64,000 bases of DNA from Vogesella margarita (GTDB lineage: Bacteria > Pseudomonadota > Gammaproteobacteria > Burkholderiales > Chromobacteriaceae), in the NCBI RefSeq assembly GCF_028548475.1, contig NZ_JAQQLE010000004.1, positions 124,001-188,000 of the forward strand, in the 5' to 3' direction. Below are positions 20,317 to 28,605 of the stretch, in pieces; positions within the stretch are counted from its first letter, which is position 1, and every line of letters starts with the position of its first letter. Position numbers and translations under genes: made by a program. The notes beneath the pieces were generated by a model, which was not told the DNA's origin, ran no database searches, and was given only the letters and a program-made list of their open reading frames with translations.

Positions 20317-20640
20317 ATGACGCACGTTGTAACCGAAGCCTGCATCAAATGTAAATACACCGACTGCGTCGATGTCTGTCCGGTGGACTGCTTCCACGCC
20401 GGTCCCAATTTCCTGGTGATCGACCCCGACGAGTGCATCGACTGCACGCTGTGCGTGGCGGAGTGCCCGGCGGAGGCGATCTTCGCCGAGGAAGACCTGC
20501 CGGCCGACCAGCAGGACTTCGTCGCCATCAACGCCGAGCTGGCTCCGCTGTGGCCGGTGCTGTCCGACAAGATCGACCCGCCGGCCGACCACGCCGACTG
20601 GCTGAAGGTGAAGGACAAGCGCCACCTGCTGGAGCGCTGA
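20317..20640 (+). CDS. fdxA: 7Fe ferredoxin FdxA
   Basis: 107 residues, the exact length typical of FdxA. The start [25 protein letters not shown] followed by [19 protein letters not shown] provides the cysteines for one [3Fe-4S] and one [4Fe-4S] cluster. AAGGAG ends nine bases before the ATG at 20317; an ATG at 20254 would add an implausible 21-residue leader. It is a cytoplasmic electron carrier. A 20-bp perfect palindrome follows the stop by 18 bp. Confidence 0.95.
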   Translation: MTHVVTEACIKCKYTDCVDVCPVDCFHAGPNFLVIDPDECIDCTLCVAECPAEAIFAEEDLPADQQDFVAINAELAPLWPVLSDKIDPPADHADWLKVKDKRHLLER

Positions 20641-20658
20641 GCCGCGCCGGATCGCCGT

Positions 20659-20678
20659 TGCGGCCAACGTTGGCCGCA
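20659..20678. repeat. 20-bp perfect palindrome TGCGGCCAACGTTGGCCGCA
   Basis: Two inverted TTGGCCGCA words fused at AACGTT, in the fdxA-miaA gap. A short stem without T-run, it may act as a weak terminator. Confidence 0.8.
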
Positions 20679-20730
20679 GCCGGCCGCGCCATGCGACAAT
20701 GGCCGGCCATTTTTCTATCCGCATACCGTC

Positions 20731-21684
20731 ATGTCCGATCTTCCTGCCGCCATCCTGTTGATGGGTCCCACCGCCTCCGGCAAGACCGGCCTCGCGCTGG
20801 CGCTGGCCGAGCGTTTCCCGGTCGAAATCGTCAGCGTCGATTCCGCGCTGGTCTACCGCGACATGGACATCGGCACCGCGAAGCCGACGGCGGAAGAGAT
20901 GGCGCAGTGCCCGCACCACCTGATCGACATCATCGACCCCACGGACGCCTACTCCGCCGCGCAGTTTCACGCCGACGCCAACCGCCTGATCGCCGACATC
21001 CACGCGCGCGGCAAGCTGCCGCTGCTGGTCGGCGGCACCATGCTCTACTTCAAGGCGCTGACCGACGGTCTGTCCGACCTGCCGCAGGCCGATCCGGCGC
21101 TGCGCCAGCAGCTGGAAGCCGACGCCGCCCGCCTCGGCTGGCCGGCCATGCACGCGCGCCTCGCCGCCCTCGACGCCGTCACCGCCGCCCGCCTCGCCCC
21201 CAACGACTCGCAACGCATCCAGCGCGCGCTGGAAGTCTGCCTGCTCAGCGGCGAGACCATGTCGGCGCTGCTGGCGCGCGGCCGCGACGACGCCGCGCGC
21301 GGCAATCTGCTGCGGCTGGCGCTGAACCCGGACGAGCGCAGCTGGCTGCACCAGCGCATCGCGCTACGCTTCAACATCATGCTGGAGCAGGGCTTCCTCG
21401 ACGAGGTCAGCCGCATCCGCGAACGTTGGCCACAGCTGTCGCTGGAGCTGCCGTCGATGCGCTGCGTCGGCTACCGCCAGGCGTGGGAATACCAGGACGG
21501 CCTGTACAGCCACGCCGAATTCGTCGAGCGCGGTATCGCCGCCACCCGCCAGCTGGCCAAGCGCCAGATCACTTGGCTGCGCAGCATGGCGCCGGACAAC
21601 CTGAACCTGGCCGCCGACCACGGCGACATCCTGAGCCCGGCCTGCCGTGCCATCGAACACTGGCAGGCGCAGTTGCACGATTAA
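20731..21684 (+). CDS. miaA: tRNA dimethylallyltransferase MiaA
   Basis: 317 residues. It prenylates A37 of tRNAs reading UNN codons. The P-loop is [19 protein letters not shown] (residues about 9-27), followed by the conserved [23 protein letters not shown] and [20 protein letters not shown]. The C-terminal [15 protein letters not shown] is also typical. No hfq lies downstream as it does in many proteobacteria; instead a palindrome and the convergent dtd gene follow. Confidence 0.96.
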   Translation: MSDLPAAILLMGPTASGKTGLALALAERFPVEIVSVDSALVYRDMDIGTAKPTAEEMAQCPHHLIDIIDPTDAYSAAQFHADANRLIADIHARGKLPLLVGGTMLYFKALTDGLSDLPQADPALRQQLEADAARLGWPAMHARLAALDAVTAARLAPNDSQRIQRALEVCLLSGETMSALLARGRDDAARGNLLRLALNPDERSWLHQRIALRFNIMLEQGFLDEVSRIRERWPQLSLELPSMRCVGYRQAWEYQDGLYSHAEFVERGIAATRQLAKRQITWLRSMAPDNLNLAADHGDILSPACRAIEHWQAQLHD

Positions 21685-21724
21685 GGGCGATAGCACGGCC
21701 GCGACCGCCCTCTGTGCAAAGCAT

Positions 21725-21744
21725 TGCGGCCAACGTTGGCCGCA
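21725..21744. repeat. 20-bp perfect palindrome of two TTGGCCGCA words
   Basis: Same 20-mer as at 20659, here between the convergent stops of miaA and dtd, where it is the only candidate for a bidirectional terminator. Confidence 0.8.
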
Positions 21745-21783
21745 GGCTGTTGCCGATTACCGATTCGGCACTACGCCGCCCGC

Positions 21784-22236
21784 CTATTCCGGCGCCTTGC
21801 TGTCCAGCCAGATCGTCACCGGGCCGTCGTTCACCAGCGCCACCTGCATGTCGGCGCCGAACACCCCGGTCGGCACCGGCTTGCCCAGCGCCGCGCTCAT
21901 CAGCTCAACGAACTCGTCGAACATCGGCGACGACTGCTCCGGCCGTGCCGCACGGCTGTAGCCGGGGCGGTTGCCCTTTTTGGTGGTGGCGAACAGGGTG
22001 AACTGGCTGACCGCCAGCACCTCGCCGCCGCAGTCGAGCAGCGAACGGTTCATCACGCCGTCGTCGTCGTTGAAAATGCGCAGCTGGCTGATCTTCTTCA
22101 CCAGCCACTCGCTATCGGCGCGGCTGTCCGGCGCCTCGATGCCGACCAGCAACAACAGCCCGGCCCCGATCGCGCCGGTGACCTGGCCATCGACGCTGAC
22201 CGACGCCTCGCGCACTCTTTGTACCAATACTCGCAT
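21784..22236 (-). CDS. dtd: D-aminoacyl-tRNA deacylase Dtd
   Basis: 150 residues. It removes D-amino acids, and glycine from tRNA-Ala, as a proofreading factor. The active-site motif [20 protein letters not shown] contains the conserved SQFTL, and the Gly-cisPro motif NDGPVT is near the C-terminus. The second of two adjacent ATG codons is chosen because AGGAGGG otherwise abuts the first; the product then begins MRVLVQRV as in other bacteria. It is divergent from yaaA. Confidence 0.95.
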   Translation of the reverse strand: MRVLVQRVREASVSVDGQVTGAIGAGLLLLVGIEAPDSRADSEWLVKKISQLRIFNDDDGVMNRSLLDCGGEVLAVSQFTLFATTKKGNRPGYSRAARPEQSSPMFDEFVELMSAALGKPVPTGVFGADMQVALVNDGPVTIWLDSKAPE

Positions 22237-22304
22237 CATCCCTCCTGAAAAGCGTTTCGGCTCTGCGTTACAATCCCTGCCATTGCGCGCGACAAGGACC
22301 CGCT

Positions 22305-23084
22305 ATGTTAATGGTTATTTCTCCGGCGAAAACGCTGGATTTCGACACCCCGCAGCGGACGGTTCCGTACACGCAGCCGGATTTTCTCGATCACAGCATG
22401 GCGCTGATCCGCGTGCTGCGCGACAAGTCGCCGGCCGATATCGCCCAGCTGATGGGCGTCAGCGACGCGCTGGCGCAGCTCAACGTCGGCCGCTACCACG
22501 ACTGGCAGCCGGATTTCACCCCGGACAACGCCAAGCAGGCGGTGCTGGCGTTCATGGGCGACGTGTACGAGGGGCTGGATGCGGTGTCGCTGAGTGCAGC
22601 CGAGCACGACTACCTGCAGCGCCACCTGCGCATCCTGTCCGGGCTGTACGGCCTGCTGCGACCGCTGGACCTGATGCAGCCGTACCGGCTGGAGATGGGC
22701 TCCCGCCTCGCCAACCCGCGCGGCAAGAACCTGTACGAGTTCTGGGGCACCCTGATCACCGAGGCGCTGAATCGCGAACTGGAGAACGAGGCGGTGCCGG
22801 TGCTGGTCAACCTCGCCTCCGACGAGTACTTCAAGTCGGTGAAGCCGAAGCTGCTTGACGCCAGCATCGTCACCCCGGTGTTCCAGGACCTGAAGAACGG
22901 CCAGTACAAGATCATCAGCTTCTACGCCAAACGCGCGCGCGGGCTGATGGCGCGCTGGGCGACGCAGCGGCAGGTGACGGACGCCGAGCAGCTGAAGGCG
23001 TTCGACAGCGAGGGCTACGCCTTCGTACCGGAGCTGTCCGATGCCAAAACCTGGCTGTTCCGCCGCGACCCGGCGGCGCAGTAA
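22305..23084 (+). CDS. yaaA: Peroxide stress protein YaaA (DUF328)
   Basis: 259 residues. The start [16 protein letters not shown] and internal [44 protein letters not shown] match the YaaA family over its full length. YaaA lowers free iron during peroxide stress in E. coli and binds DNA through a helix-hairpin-helix fold. A TACAAT box (22269-22274) about 30 bp upstream of the start is a likely -10 element. It is followed by a palindrome of two uptake-like words. Confidence 0.93.
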   Translation: MLMVISPAKTLDFDTPQRTVPYTQPDFLDHSMALIRVLRDKSPADIAQLMGVSDALAQLNVGRYHDWQPDFTPDNAKQAVLAFMGDVYEGLDAVSLSAAEHDYLQRHLRILSGLYGLLRPLDLMQPYRLEMGSRLANPRGKNLYEFWGTLITEALNRELENEAVPVLVNLASDEYFKSVKPKLLDASIVTPVFQDLKNGQYKIISFYAKRARGLMARWATQRQVTDAEQLKAFDSEGYAFVPELSDAKTWLFRRDPAAQ

Positions 23085-23095
23085 ACCATCCCGCC

Positions 23096-23117
23096 TTGCG
23101 GCCAACGTTGGCCGCAA
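23096..23117. repeat. 22-bp perfect palindrome of two TTGGCCGCA words
   Basis: Extends the common 20-mer by one pair on each side. It starts 12 bp after the yaaA stop and ends 17 bp before the next start codon. Confidence 0.8.
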
Positions 23118-23134
23118 CGCGAAAGGAATCCCCG

Positions 23135-23533
23135 ATGCAAGGCAGCTGTCTGTGCGGCACCGTCCGCTATGAAATCGACCGGCTCGACGGGCCGATCGGC
23201 CATTGCCACTGTCTGACCTGCCAGAAGGCGCACGCGGCGGCATTCGCCAGCACCGCTGGCGTGCTGCGCCAGCACTTCCGCTGGCTGGCCGGACAACAGA
23301 CGCTAGGCAGCTATGAGTCGTCTCCCGGCAAGCTGCGCCACTTCTGCACCCGCTGCGGCAGCCAGCTGGTGGCGGAGCGCACCGCCCAGCCGCACGTCAT
23401 CGTGCGCGTGGCGACGCTGGACGACGACCCCGGCGTCCGTCCGCAGCAGCACATCTGGTGCAGTCACGACCGGCCGTGGCTGGCAAGCGACGATCAGCCG
23501 CACTACGCGGCGTGGCAACCGGGCCGCGAATGA
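23135..23533 (+). CDS. GFA/CENP-V-type zinc protein
   Basis: 132 residues from the ATG at 23135 with AAAGGA upstream. The zinc ligands have the family pattern: GSCLCGTVRYE at the start, HCHCLTCQKAHAA (about 27-39) and FCTRCGSQL (about 77-85). The fold is that of the glutathione-dependent formaldehyde-activating protein family, although most members have no proven enzymatic role. No glutathione or formaldehyde genes lie nearby. A 28-bp palindrome begins at the base after the stop codon. Confidence 0.88.
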   Translation: MQGSCLCGTVRYEIDRLDGPIGHCHCLTCQKAHAAAFASTAGVLRQHFRWLAGQQTLGSYESSPGKLRHFCTRCGSQLVAERTAQPHVIVRVATLDDDPGVRPQQHIWCSHDRPWLASDDQPHYAAWQPGRE

Positions 23534-23561
23534 CGCTTGCGGCCAACGTTGGCCGCAAGCG
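23534..23561. terminator. 28-bp perfect palindrome, two TTGGCCGCA words with extended arms
   Basis: The arms are CGCTTGCGGCCAAC and its exact complement, meeting at 23547/23548. It starts immediately after the GFA stop and ends nine bases before the convergent ldhA stop, so it is placed as a shared terminator. Confidence 0.75.
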
Positions 23562-23570
23562 CGGACGGCG

Positions 23571-24566
23571 TCAGCCGTGCACCGCGTTGTCCAGCACCGT
23601 GCCGCGGGCGAAGGCCTGCACATTGTCCAGCGTGGTGCGGGCGATATTGTCCAGCGCCTCGCGGGTGAGGAAGCCCTGGTGCGAGGTGACCAGCACGTTG
23701 GGGAAGGTTAGCAACCGTGCCAGCTGGTCGTCCTGCAGCCCGGCCTCGGACAGGTTTTCAAAGAACACGCCCTCCTCCATCTCGTAGACATCCAGCCCCA
23801 CCCCGCCGAGGCGGCCGTCCTTCAGCGCCTCGATCAGTGCCGGAGTATCGATCAGCCCGCCGCGGCTGGTATTGATCAGCAGCGCGCCGCGCTTCATCTG
23901 TGCCAGGGTGTCGGCGTCGATCAGGTGCCGCGTCTCCGGCAGCAGCGGCAGGTGCAGGCTGACGACGTCGGACTCGGCCAGCAACGTGGCGCGGTCGACA
24001 TAGCTGAAGCCGAGCTGATTGGCCAGCAGCCGGTCCTGCGCCACGTCGTGGGCCAGCACGCGCATGCCGAAACCGCGGGCGATGCCGATCGCCGCATCGC
24101 CGATGCGACCGGTGCCGATCACGCCGAAGGTCTTGCCGTGCAGGTCGAAGCCGACCAGCCCGTCCAGCGAGAAATCCATCTCGCGCACCCGCACATAGGC
24201 CTTGTGGATGCGGCGGTTGACCGCCAGCAGCAGCGCGAACGCGTGCTCGGCCACCGCGTGTGGCGAATAGGCCGGCACCCGCACCACGCGGATGCCGTGC
24301 CGGCTACAGGCCGCCAGGTCAACGCCGTTGAAACCGGCGCAGCGGAGCGCCACCAGCCGCGTGCCGCCGGCCGCCAGGCTGGCCACCACCGCCGCGTCCA
24401 GCCGGTCGTTCACGAACGGACACACCACCTCGAAGCCGGCCGCCAGCGCCACGGTATCGCTATTGAGGCGCGGCTCGAAAAAGCTCAGTGCAAAACCGTA
24501 ATCATGATTTGCTAAGGTCAGCGCCTGTCGATCGTATTGCTTGCTATCGAAAACGGCGATTTTCAT
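23571..24566 (-). CDS. ldhA: D-lactate dehydrogenase (2-hydroxyacid dehydrogenase family)
   Basis: 331 residues, the length of fermentative LdhA. The Rossmann glycine motif is FGVIGTGRIGDAAIGIARGFGMRV (about 147-170). Catalytic residues are the Arg in LLINTSRGGLID, a Glu in YEMEEGVFFE and the His in VTSHQGFLT. The N-terminal ALRCAGFNGVDL and VPAYSPHAVAEHA are typical of LdhA. It reduces pyruvate to D-lactate with NADH. A perfect FNR-type box lies upstream, which fits induction without oxygen. Confidence 0.92.
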   Translation of the reverse strand: MKIAVFDSKQYDRQALTLANHDYGFALSFFEPRLNSDTVALAAGFEVVCPFVNDRLDAAVVASLAAGGTRLVALRCAGFNGVDLAACSRHGIRVVRVPAYSPHAVAEHAFALLLAVNRRIHKAYVRVREMDFSLDGLVGFDLHGKTFGVIGTGRIGDAAIGIARGFGMRVLAHDVAQDRLLANQLGFSYVDRATLLAESDVVSLHLPLLPETRHLIDADTLAQMKRGALLINTSRGGLIDTPALIEALKDGRLGGVGLDVYEMEEGVFFENLSEAGLQDDQLARLLTFPNVLVTSHQGFLTREALDNIARTTLDNVQAFARGTVLDNAVHG

Positions 24567-24687
24567 GCGTGCTCTCCCCTGCTGTATCGGATTCGATACA
24601 AAGTTGCCACGACAGATGGCAAGACTCTTTAAAAATCACGGCAATAACCCTGATGATTTTAAACAAAAAAATCGGACCAAGCCGCAC

Positions 24688-24701
24688 TTGATCCATATCA
24701 A
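24688..24701. promoter_or_regulatory. FNR/ANR-type box between ldhA and the Aer-like receptor gene
   Basis: TTGATCCATATCAA is an exact match to the FNR consensus TTGAT-N4-ATCAA, extended by C and G on its flanks. Its centre is 128 bp from the ldhA start and about 102 bp from the receptor start. TAAAAT on the minus strand (24661-24656) is placed for activation of ldhA from about -44; a TAGATA on the plus strand (24728-24733) could serve the receptor. Confidence 0.75.
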
Positions 24702-24796
24702 GTTGATTAAATGCAATGTTTATGACGTAGATATAGGATGTGTGCCTCACAGAACCATTATCTCCACATTTGTCTTGCCGCCTGAACGTCCAGATC

Positions 24797-26389
24797 ATGA
24801 AAAAAAACCTGCCCGTCCATGATATTGAAGTGCCGTTTACCAGCGGCCTGATTGTGACCCAAACCGACCTCAAGGGCAGCATCACCTACGCCAACGACAG
24901 CTTCGTCCAGCTGTCCGGCTTCAGCCGCGAGGAGTTGCTCGGCCAGAACCATAACATCGTGCGTCATCCGGACATGCCACCGGTGCTGTTCGAGGACCTG
25001 TGGCAGACGGTGAAGCGCGGCGACTGCTGGCGCGGCCTGGTCAAGAACCGCTGCAAGAACGGCCACTACTACTGGGTCGATGCCTTCGTGGTGCCGGTCA
25101 AGGAACGCGGCACCATCCGCGGCTACATGTCGGTGCGCAGCCCGGCGCGGCCGGAGGCGGTGCGCGAGGCGAAACTGCTGTATCCGCAGCTGATGCAGGG
25201 CAAGCCGCTGCCCAGGGCCAAGACACCCGGCCGCACCCTGGCCTGGTTCCGCCGCGCCCATGTCGTGCTGAACACGGCGCTGCTGCTCGGCGCCGGCGTG
25301 CTGACCGGCGGCGTTGCCGGCGGCGCGATCATCGGCGCCGGCGCGCTGTCGACGCTGGGCTGGCTGCTGGCGGAAAAACACCGTCGCGAGCACCAGCAGC
25401 ACCTGCTAGACAGCTGCATGAACATCTCCGAAGGTCGCCTCACCAACGAGCTGGCCATCAACCGCGCCGGCGAACAGGGCAAGCTGGAAACCGCACTCGC
25501 CTACATGCAGGTACACCTCAAGGTAATGCTGGACGAGCTGCAGATGACCGCGCGCGCGCAGGCCGAAGAAACCATGCACATGCAGCAGCGCATCGCCGAG
25601 CTGTTCAACCGCATGGCCGCCGGCAACGAAAGCGTCAGCCAGATCAGCAGCGCGGTGGAAGAGCTGTCCGCCTCCATCGAACAGGTGGCCGGCCACGCCG
25701 AGGAAACCGCCCGCCTCAGCATCGACACCAGCAGCAGCGTGGCGCAGAGCAATGCCGACATGAACACCTCGCAGCAGCGCACGCTGGCGGCGAGCCAGTC
25801 GGTGGAGCAGGCGCAGCACATCATCACCGACCTGGCCAGCGCCATCGACAGCATCACCCAGGTGACGCAGACCATCCACGACATCGCCGACCAGACCAAC
25901 CTGCTGGCGCTGAATGCGGCGATCGAGGCGGCGCGTGCCGGCGAGTCCGGCCGCGGCTTCGCCGTGGTCGCCGACGAGGTACGCAAGCTGGCGGAACGCA
26001 CCAGCCTCAGCACCGACCAGATCAAGCAGCTGATCCACAATGTGCGCGAGGCGGCCAACAGCACCGTCAGCGCCATCGCCACCATCACCGAGCAGACCCG
26101 TGCCGGCGCCGAGGCGCAGCTGCGCACCACCGCCAAGCTGCAAGGGGTGCAGGACAGCTCGCACAGCGTCAACCAGATGATGCAGGCCATCGCCGGTACC
26201 AACGCGCAGCAGTCTGCCGCCGCCGCCCACCTCGCCGAGCGCATGGCCCACATCGCCGAGCAGTTTGCCGAGTCACACCAGCACATCCGTTCCGCCAATC
26301 ACGGCATCGAGAAGCTGGCCGACCAAGCGGCGCGGGTCTCGGCGCTGGCCGCCCACTTCGAGGTGGAAGCGGACACCCAGCCCGCCTGA
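24797..26389 (+). CDS. Aer-like PAS methyl-accepting chemotaxis protein
   Basis: 530 residues. The N-terminal PAS domain (about 15-120) has the Aer signature [13 protein letters not shown], suggesting FAD-based redox or oxygen sensing. A hydrophobic stretch (about 155-195, Gly/Ala-rich) resembles the membrane hairpin of Aer. The C-terminal signalling domain contains the hairpin tip [24 protein letters not shown], which docks CheW/CheA. No periplasmic domain is present. The ATG at 24797 is chosen as the first that precedes the PAS domain directly; an earlier start at 24740 would translate the regulatory region. An FNR-type box lies upstream, so expression may be linked to oxygen, as for E. coli aer. 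Confidence 0.9.
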   Translation: MKKNLPVHDIEVPFTSGLIVTQTDLKGSITYANDSFVQLSGFSREELLGQNHNIVRHPDMPPVLFEDLWQTVKRGDCWRGLVKNRCKNGHYYWVDAFVVPVKERGTIRGYMSVRSPARPEAVREAKLLYPQLMQGKPLPRAKTPGRTLAWFRRAHVVLNTALLLGAGVLTGGVAGGAIIGAGALSTLGWLLAEKHRREHQQHLLDSCMNISEGRLTNELAINRAGEQGKLETALAYMQVHLKVMLDELQMTARAQAEETMHMQQRIAELFNRMAAGNESVSQISSAVEELSASIEQVAGHAEETARLSIDTSSSVAQSNADMNTSQQRTLAASQSVEQAQHIITDLASAIDSITQVTQTIHDIADQTNLLALNAAIEAARAGESGRGFAVVADEVRKLAERTSLSTDQIKQLIHNVREAANSTVSAIATITEQTRAGAEAQLRTTAKLQGVQDSSHSVNQMMQAIAGTNAQQSAAAAHLAERMAHIAEQFAESHQHIRSANHGIEKLADQAARVSALAAHFEVEADTQPA

Positions 26390-26400
26390 ACCCGGCACGC

Positions 26401-26430
26401 CCCCCGCTGCCGCGACGGCGGCAGCGGGGG
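26401..26430 (+). terminator. Strong terminator after the receptor gene
   Basis: CCCCCGCTGCCG (26401-26412) pairs perfectly with CGGCAGCGGGGG (26419-26430), followed by TTTTT. Confidence 0.9.
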
Positions 26431-26520
26431 TTTTTGCGTGCAAAAAGCCGTTGCCATTGCCTTTGCCGCTGTCGGATACTAGCTTGTCATTGATATCCGA
26501 CATTAAACGAAGGGAACAAC

Positions 26521-26976
26521 ATGTCCGTACTGAAAGAGTTTCGCGAGTTTGCCATGCGTGGCAACGTCATCGATCTGGCCGTTGGTGTCGTCATCGGCGG
26601 TGCTTTTGGTACCATCGTCAAGTCGCTGGTTGATGACGTAATCATGCCGCCGATCGGCCTGCTGATCGGCAACGTCGACTTTGCCAACCTGTTCTTCGTG
26701 CTGAAGGAAGGCGCCAAGGCGGCACCGTACGCGTCGGTGGCGGCGGCGAAGGAAGCCGGCGCGGTGACGCTGAACATCGGCCTGTTCATCAACGCGCTGG
26801 TCAGCTTCACCATCATCGCCTTTGCCATCTTCATGCTGATCAAGACGCTGAACCGGCTGCAACGTCCGGCGCCGGCGGCACCGGCGGAAGTCACCACCAA
26901 GGAGTGCGGCTACTGCCTGTCCAGCATTCCGCTGAAGGCGACGCGCTGCCCGCACTGTACCTCGCAACTGGGCTGA
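26521..26976 (+). CDS. mscL: Large-conductance mechanosensitive channel MscL with C-terminal zinc ribbon
   Basis: 151 residues. The start [36 protein letters not shown] is canonical, with TM1 at about 15-45 and TM2 at about 75-105. The cytoplasmic tail is unusual in ending with two CxxC pairs, [19 protein letters not shown], which would form a small zinc ribbon; some betaproteobacterial MscL proteins share it, while E. coli MscL does not. It opens under membrane tension to release solutes at osmotic downshock. Confidence 0.95.
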   Translation: MSVLKEFREFAMRGNVIDLAVGVVIGGAFGTIVKSLVDDVIMPPIGLLIGNVDFANLFFVLKEGAKAAPYASVAAAKEAGAVTLNIGLFINALVSFTIIAFAIFMLIKTLNRLQRPAPAAPAEVTTKECGYCLSSIPLKATRCPHCTSQLG

Positions 26977-26986
26977 TCCGGCCCGG

Positions 26987-27013
26987 GGTTGGCCGCAACG
27001 CTTGCGGCCAACC
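26987..27013 (+). terminator. Hairpin of two inverted TTGGCCGCA words after mscL
   Basis: GGTTGGCCGCAA (26987-26998) and TTGCGGCCAACC (27002-27013) pair perfectly around CGC. The arm order is opposite to that of the palindromic copies. Directly at its end begins the promoter of the next transcript. Confidence 0.75.
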
Positions 27014-27042
27014 TTGAAGCGCCTGCCGCCATCGCGTACAAT
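27014..27042 (+). promoter_or_regulatory. Promoter of the yybP-ykoY leader
   Basis: TTGAAG (27014-27019), a 17-bp spacer and TACAAT (27037-27042); transcription would start near 27049, just before the riboswitch. Confidence 0.7.
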
Positions 27043-27051
27043 CCGCCTCGT

Positions 27052-27172
27052 CCTGAGGGAGTAGCCGCTCTGCATTACTGACAGAGGCTTGCGTCAACAC
27101 ACTTGGTTCGCCGGGCAATCCGGCAGCACCATGGCGCAAACAGCCGCAAGGCCTGGCAAGACTCATGATTTT
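27052..27172 (+). promoter_or_regulatory. yybP-ykoY (Mn2+) riboswitch
   Basis: The conserved pieces are in order: GAGGGAGTAGCC, a variable stem, GCGTCAACACACT (consensus GUCAACAUACU), CGCCGGGCAATCCGG, and GGCAAGACTCATG matching the 3' conserved GCAAGACC-like strand. This class senses Mn2+ and commonly precedes genes for GDT1/MntP-type exporters, as here. Confidence 0.85.
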
Positions 27173-27184
27173 CCGGTGCGTAGC

Positions 27185-27227
27185 GGGGGCTGCGGCAGCG
27201 GAGAATCATGTTGTCCGCGCAGCCCCC
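27185..27227 (+). promoter_or_regulatory. Candidate expression-platform hairpin of the riboswitch
   Basis: GGGGGCTGCG (27185-27194) pairs with CGCAGCCCCC (27218-27227). It ends just before GGATCATTTC and the ATG, with no T-run, so control at translation is more likely than at termination. Confidence 0.6.
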
Positions 27228-27238
27228 CGGATCATTTC

Positions 27239-27796
27239 ATGGAAGCCTTCCTGCTCTCTACCGGCATCGTCGCCCTGGCCGAAATCGGCGACAAGACCCA
27301 GCTGCTCGCGCTGCTGCTCGCCGCCCGTTTCAAGAAACCGCTACCCATCATCGCCGGCATTTTCGTCGCCACCGTGCTCAACCATCTTGCCGCGGCCTGG
27401 ATCGGCCAGATCGCGTCGGCCTACATCACCGACAACATCCTGCGCTGGGTACTGGGCATCTCCTTCATCGCCATGGCACTGTGGATGCTGATTCCGGACA
27501 AACTGGACGACGACATGCCGCTGCTGGACCGCGTCGGCGTGTTCGGCGCCACCGTGATCGCCTTCTTCATGGCCGAGATGGGCGACAAGACGCAGATCGC
27601 CACCGTGGCGCTGTCGGCCCGCTTCGACGCGCTGCCGGCCGTGGTGATGGGCACCACGATGGGCATGATGATCGCCAACGTACCGGCGGTGCTGCTGGGT
27701 GAAGTGGCGGCGCGCAAGCTGCCGGTCGCCACCGTGCACCGCATTGCCGCCTGTATCTTCGCGGTGCTGGGGGTGGTCACCCTGGTTGGTTTCTAA
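27239..27796 (+). CDS. GDT1/TMEM165 (UPF0016) family cation exporter, probably Mn2+
   Basis: 185 residues from the ATG at 27239. It has about six membrane segments in two homologous halves, each carrying the family motif E-x-G-D-K-T: VALAEIGDKTQLLALLLAARF (about residues 11-31) and FFMAEMGDKTQIATVALSARF (about 105-125). Bacterial members such as MneA export manganese. The preceding yybP-ykoY riboswitch supports a manganese role. Frames extended upstream would run through the riboswitch and are rejected. Confidence 0.92.
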   Translation: MEAFLLSTGIVALAEIGDKTQLLALLLAARFKKPLPIIAGIFVATVLNHLAAAWIGQIASAYITDNILRWVLGISFIAMALWMLIPDKLDDDMPLLDRVGVFGATVIAFFMAEMGDKTQIATVALSARFDALPAVVMGTTMGMMIANVPAVLLGEVAARKLPVATVHRIAACIFAVLGVVTLVGF

Positions 27797-27815
27797 GCCG
27801 TTATGCAGTCATGAG

Positions 27816-27846
27816 AAAAGCCGGATCACATTGTGATCCGGCTTTT
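27816..27846. terminator. Bidirectional terminator
   Basis: A 14-bp perfect stem, AAAAGCCGGATCAC with GTGATCCGGCTTTT, around a 3-base loop, between the exporter gene and the convergent anti-sigma gene. Confidence 0.88.
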
Positions 27847-27857
27847 TGCCGTTAGCC

Positions 27858-28034
27858 TCAGCGCTGGCGCCCTTCGCGGATGCCGGCACGCAGCGTCGCC
27901 ATCTGCTGCCGGAAATGGCGGCAGTTGCGGCACAGCAGCAGGTGGAATTGCAGGCTGAGCTGCTCATGGCGGCTGAGCTTGCGGTCCATCGCGTCGGATA
28001 TCAGCCGGCTGGCCTCGCGGCAACTGAGCATCAT
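27858..28034 (-). CDS. Small zinc-finger (zf-HC2) putative anti-sigma factor
   Basis: 58 residues. The pattern LSCREASRLISDAMDRKLSRHEQLSLQFHLLLCRNCRHF places a Cys near residue 5 and a late H-x3-C-x2-C, the zf-HC2 arrangement of ZAS-type anti-sigma factors. There is no membrane segment, so it is a soluble type. The start overlaps the stop of the ECF sigma gene by four bases (ATGA), so the pair is translationally coupled. Two adjacent ATG codons make the start uncertain by one residue. Confidence 0.85.
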   Translation of the reverse strand: MMLSCREASRLISDAMDRKLSRHEQLSLQFHLLLCRNCRHFRQQMATLRAGIREGRQR

Positions 28035-28591
28035 GCGTTTTCCCCCTGCAGCCAGCGCAGCTGCAAACATTCGCGCAGGCTCATCCGTGCGCGATAGAGC
28101 ATCACCGAACAGTTGGTCGCGCTGATCTCCAGATTCTGACAGATCTCGCTGATATTCATGTCCAGCACCTCGCGCATGGCGAACACCAGCGCGGTGCGCC
28201 GCGGCATCGCCTCGGCACAGCGCGCGTACACCTGCCAGAACTGGGCAGCCAGCAGCGACTGCTCCGGCGCTCCCCAGGCGCTGACCTTCTCCTGCCAGTG
28301 GCCGTTGGCGCTGAACAGGCCGTCCAGATCGCTGTCGTCCAGGTCCTCGGACAGGTCGGTGGCCACCTCGCGGTGCTGCTTGCGCACCATGTCGATCAGC
28401 TTGAAGCGCAGGATGGACGTGAGCCAGGTGCGCAGGCTGGACTTGCCGGCAAAGCGCTCGCGCGCCTCCAGCGCCGCCAGCAGCGCGTCCTGTACCGCGT
28501 CCTCCGCCGCGGCACTGTCGCGCAATTGCGCCAGCGCAAAGCGCAGCAGGTAGGGCCGTTCGGCCTCGATCTGTTCAACACTGGGCGGCAT
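28031..28591 (-). CDS. ECF-type RNA polymerase sigma factor
   Basis: 186 residues. Region 2 (about 10-85) includes QIEAERPYLLRFALAQLRDSAAAEDAVQDALLAAL and the -10 recognition helix LRTWLTSILRFKLIDMVRK. Region 4 (about 130-180) has the helix-turn-helix MNISEICQNLEISATNCSVMLYRARMSLRECL. The ATG at 28591 follows GGGAG by five bases. It lies 14 bp after radA and overlaps its putative anti-sigma gene. Soluble zf-HC2 partners often respond to redox or zinc, so a stress regulon is plausible; the target promoters are not known. Confidence 0.9.
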   Translation of the reverse strand: MPPSVEQIEAERPYLLRFALAQLRDSAAAEDAVQDALLAALEARERFAGKSSLRTWLTSILRFKLIDMVRKQHREVATDLSEDLDDSDLDGLFSANGHWQEKVSAWGAPEQSLLAAQFWQVYARCAEAMPRRTALVFAMREVLDMNISEICQNLEISATNCSVMLYRARMSLRECLQLRWLQGENA

Positions 28592-28605
28592 GGCGGCTCC
28601 CGCAG

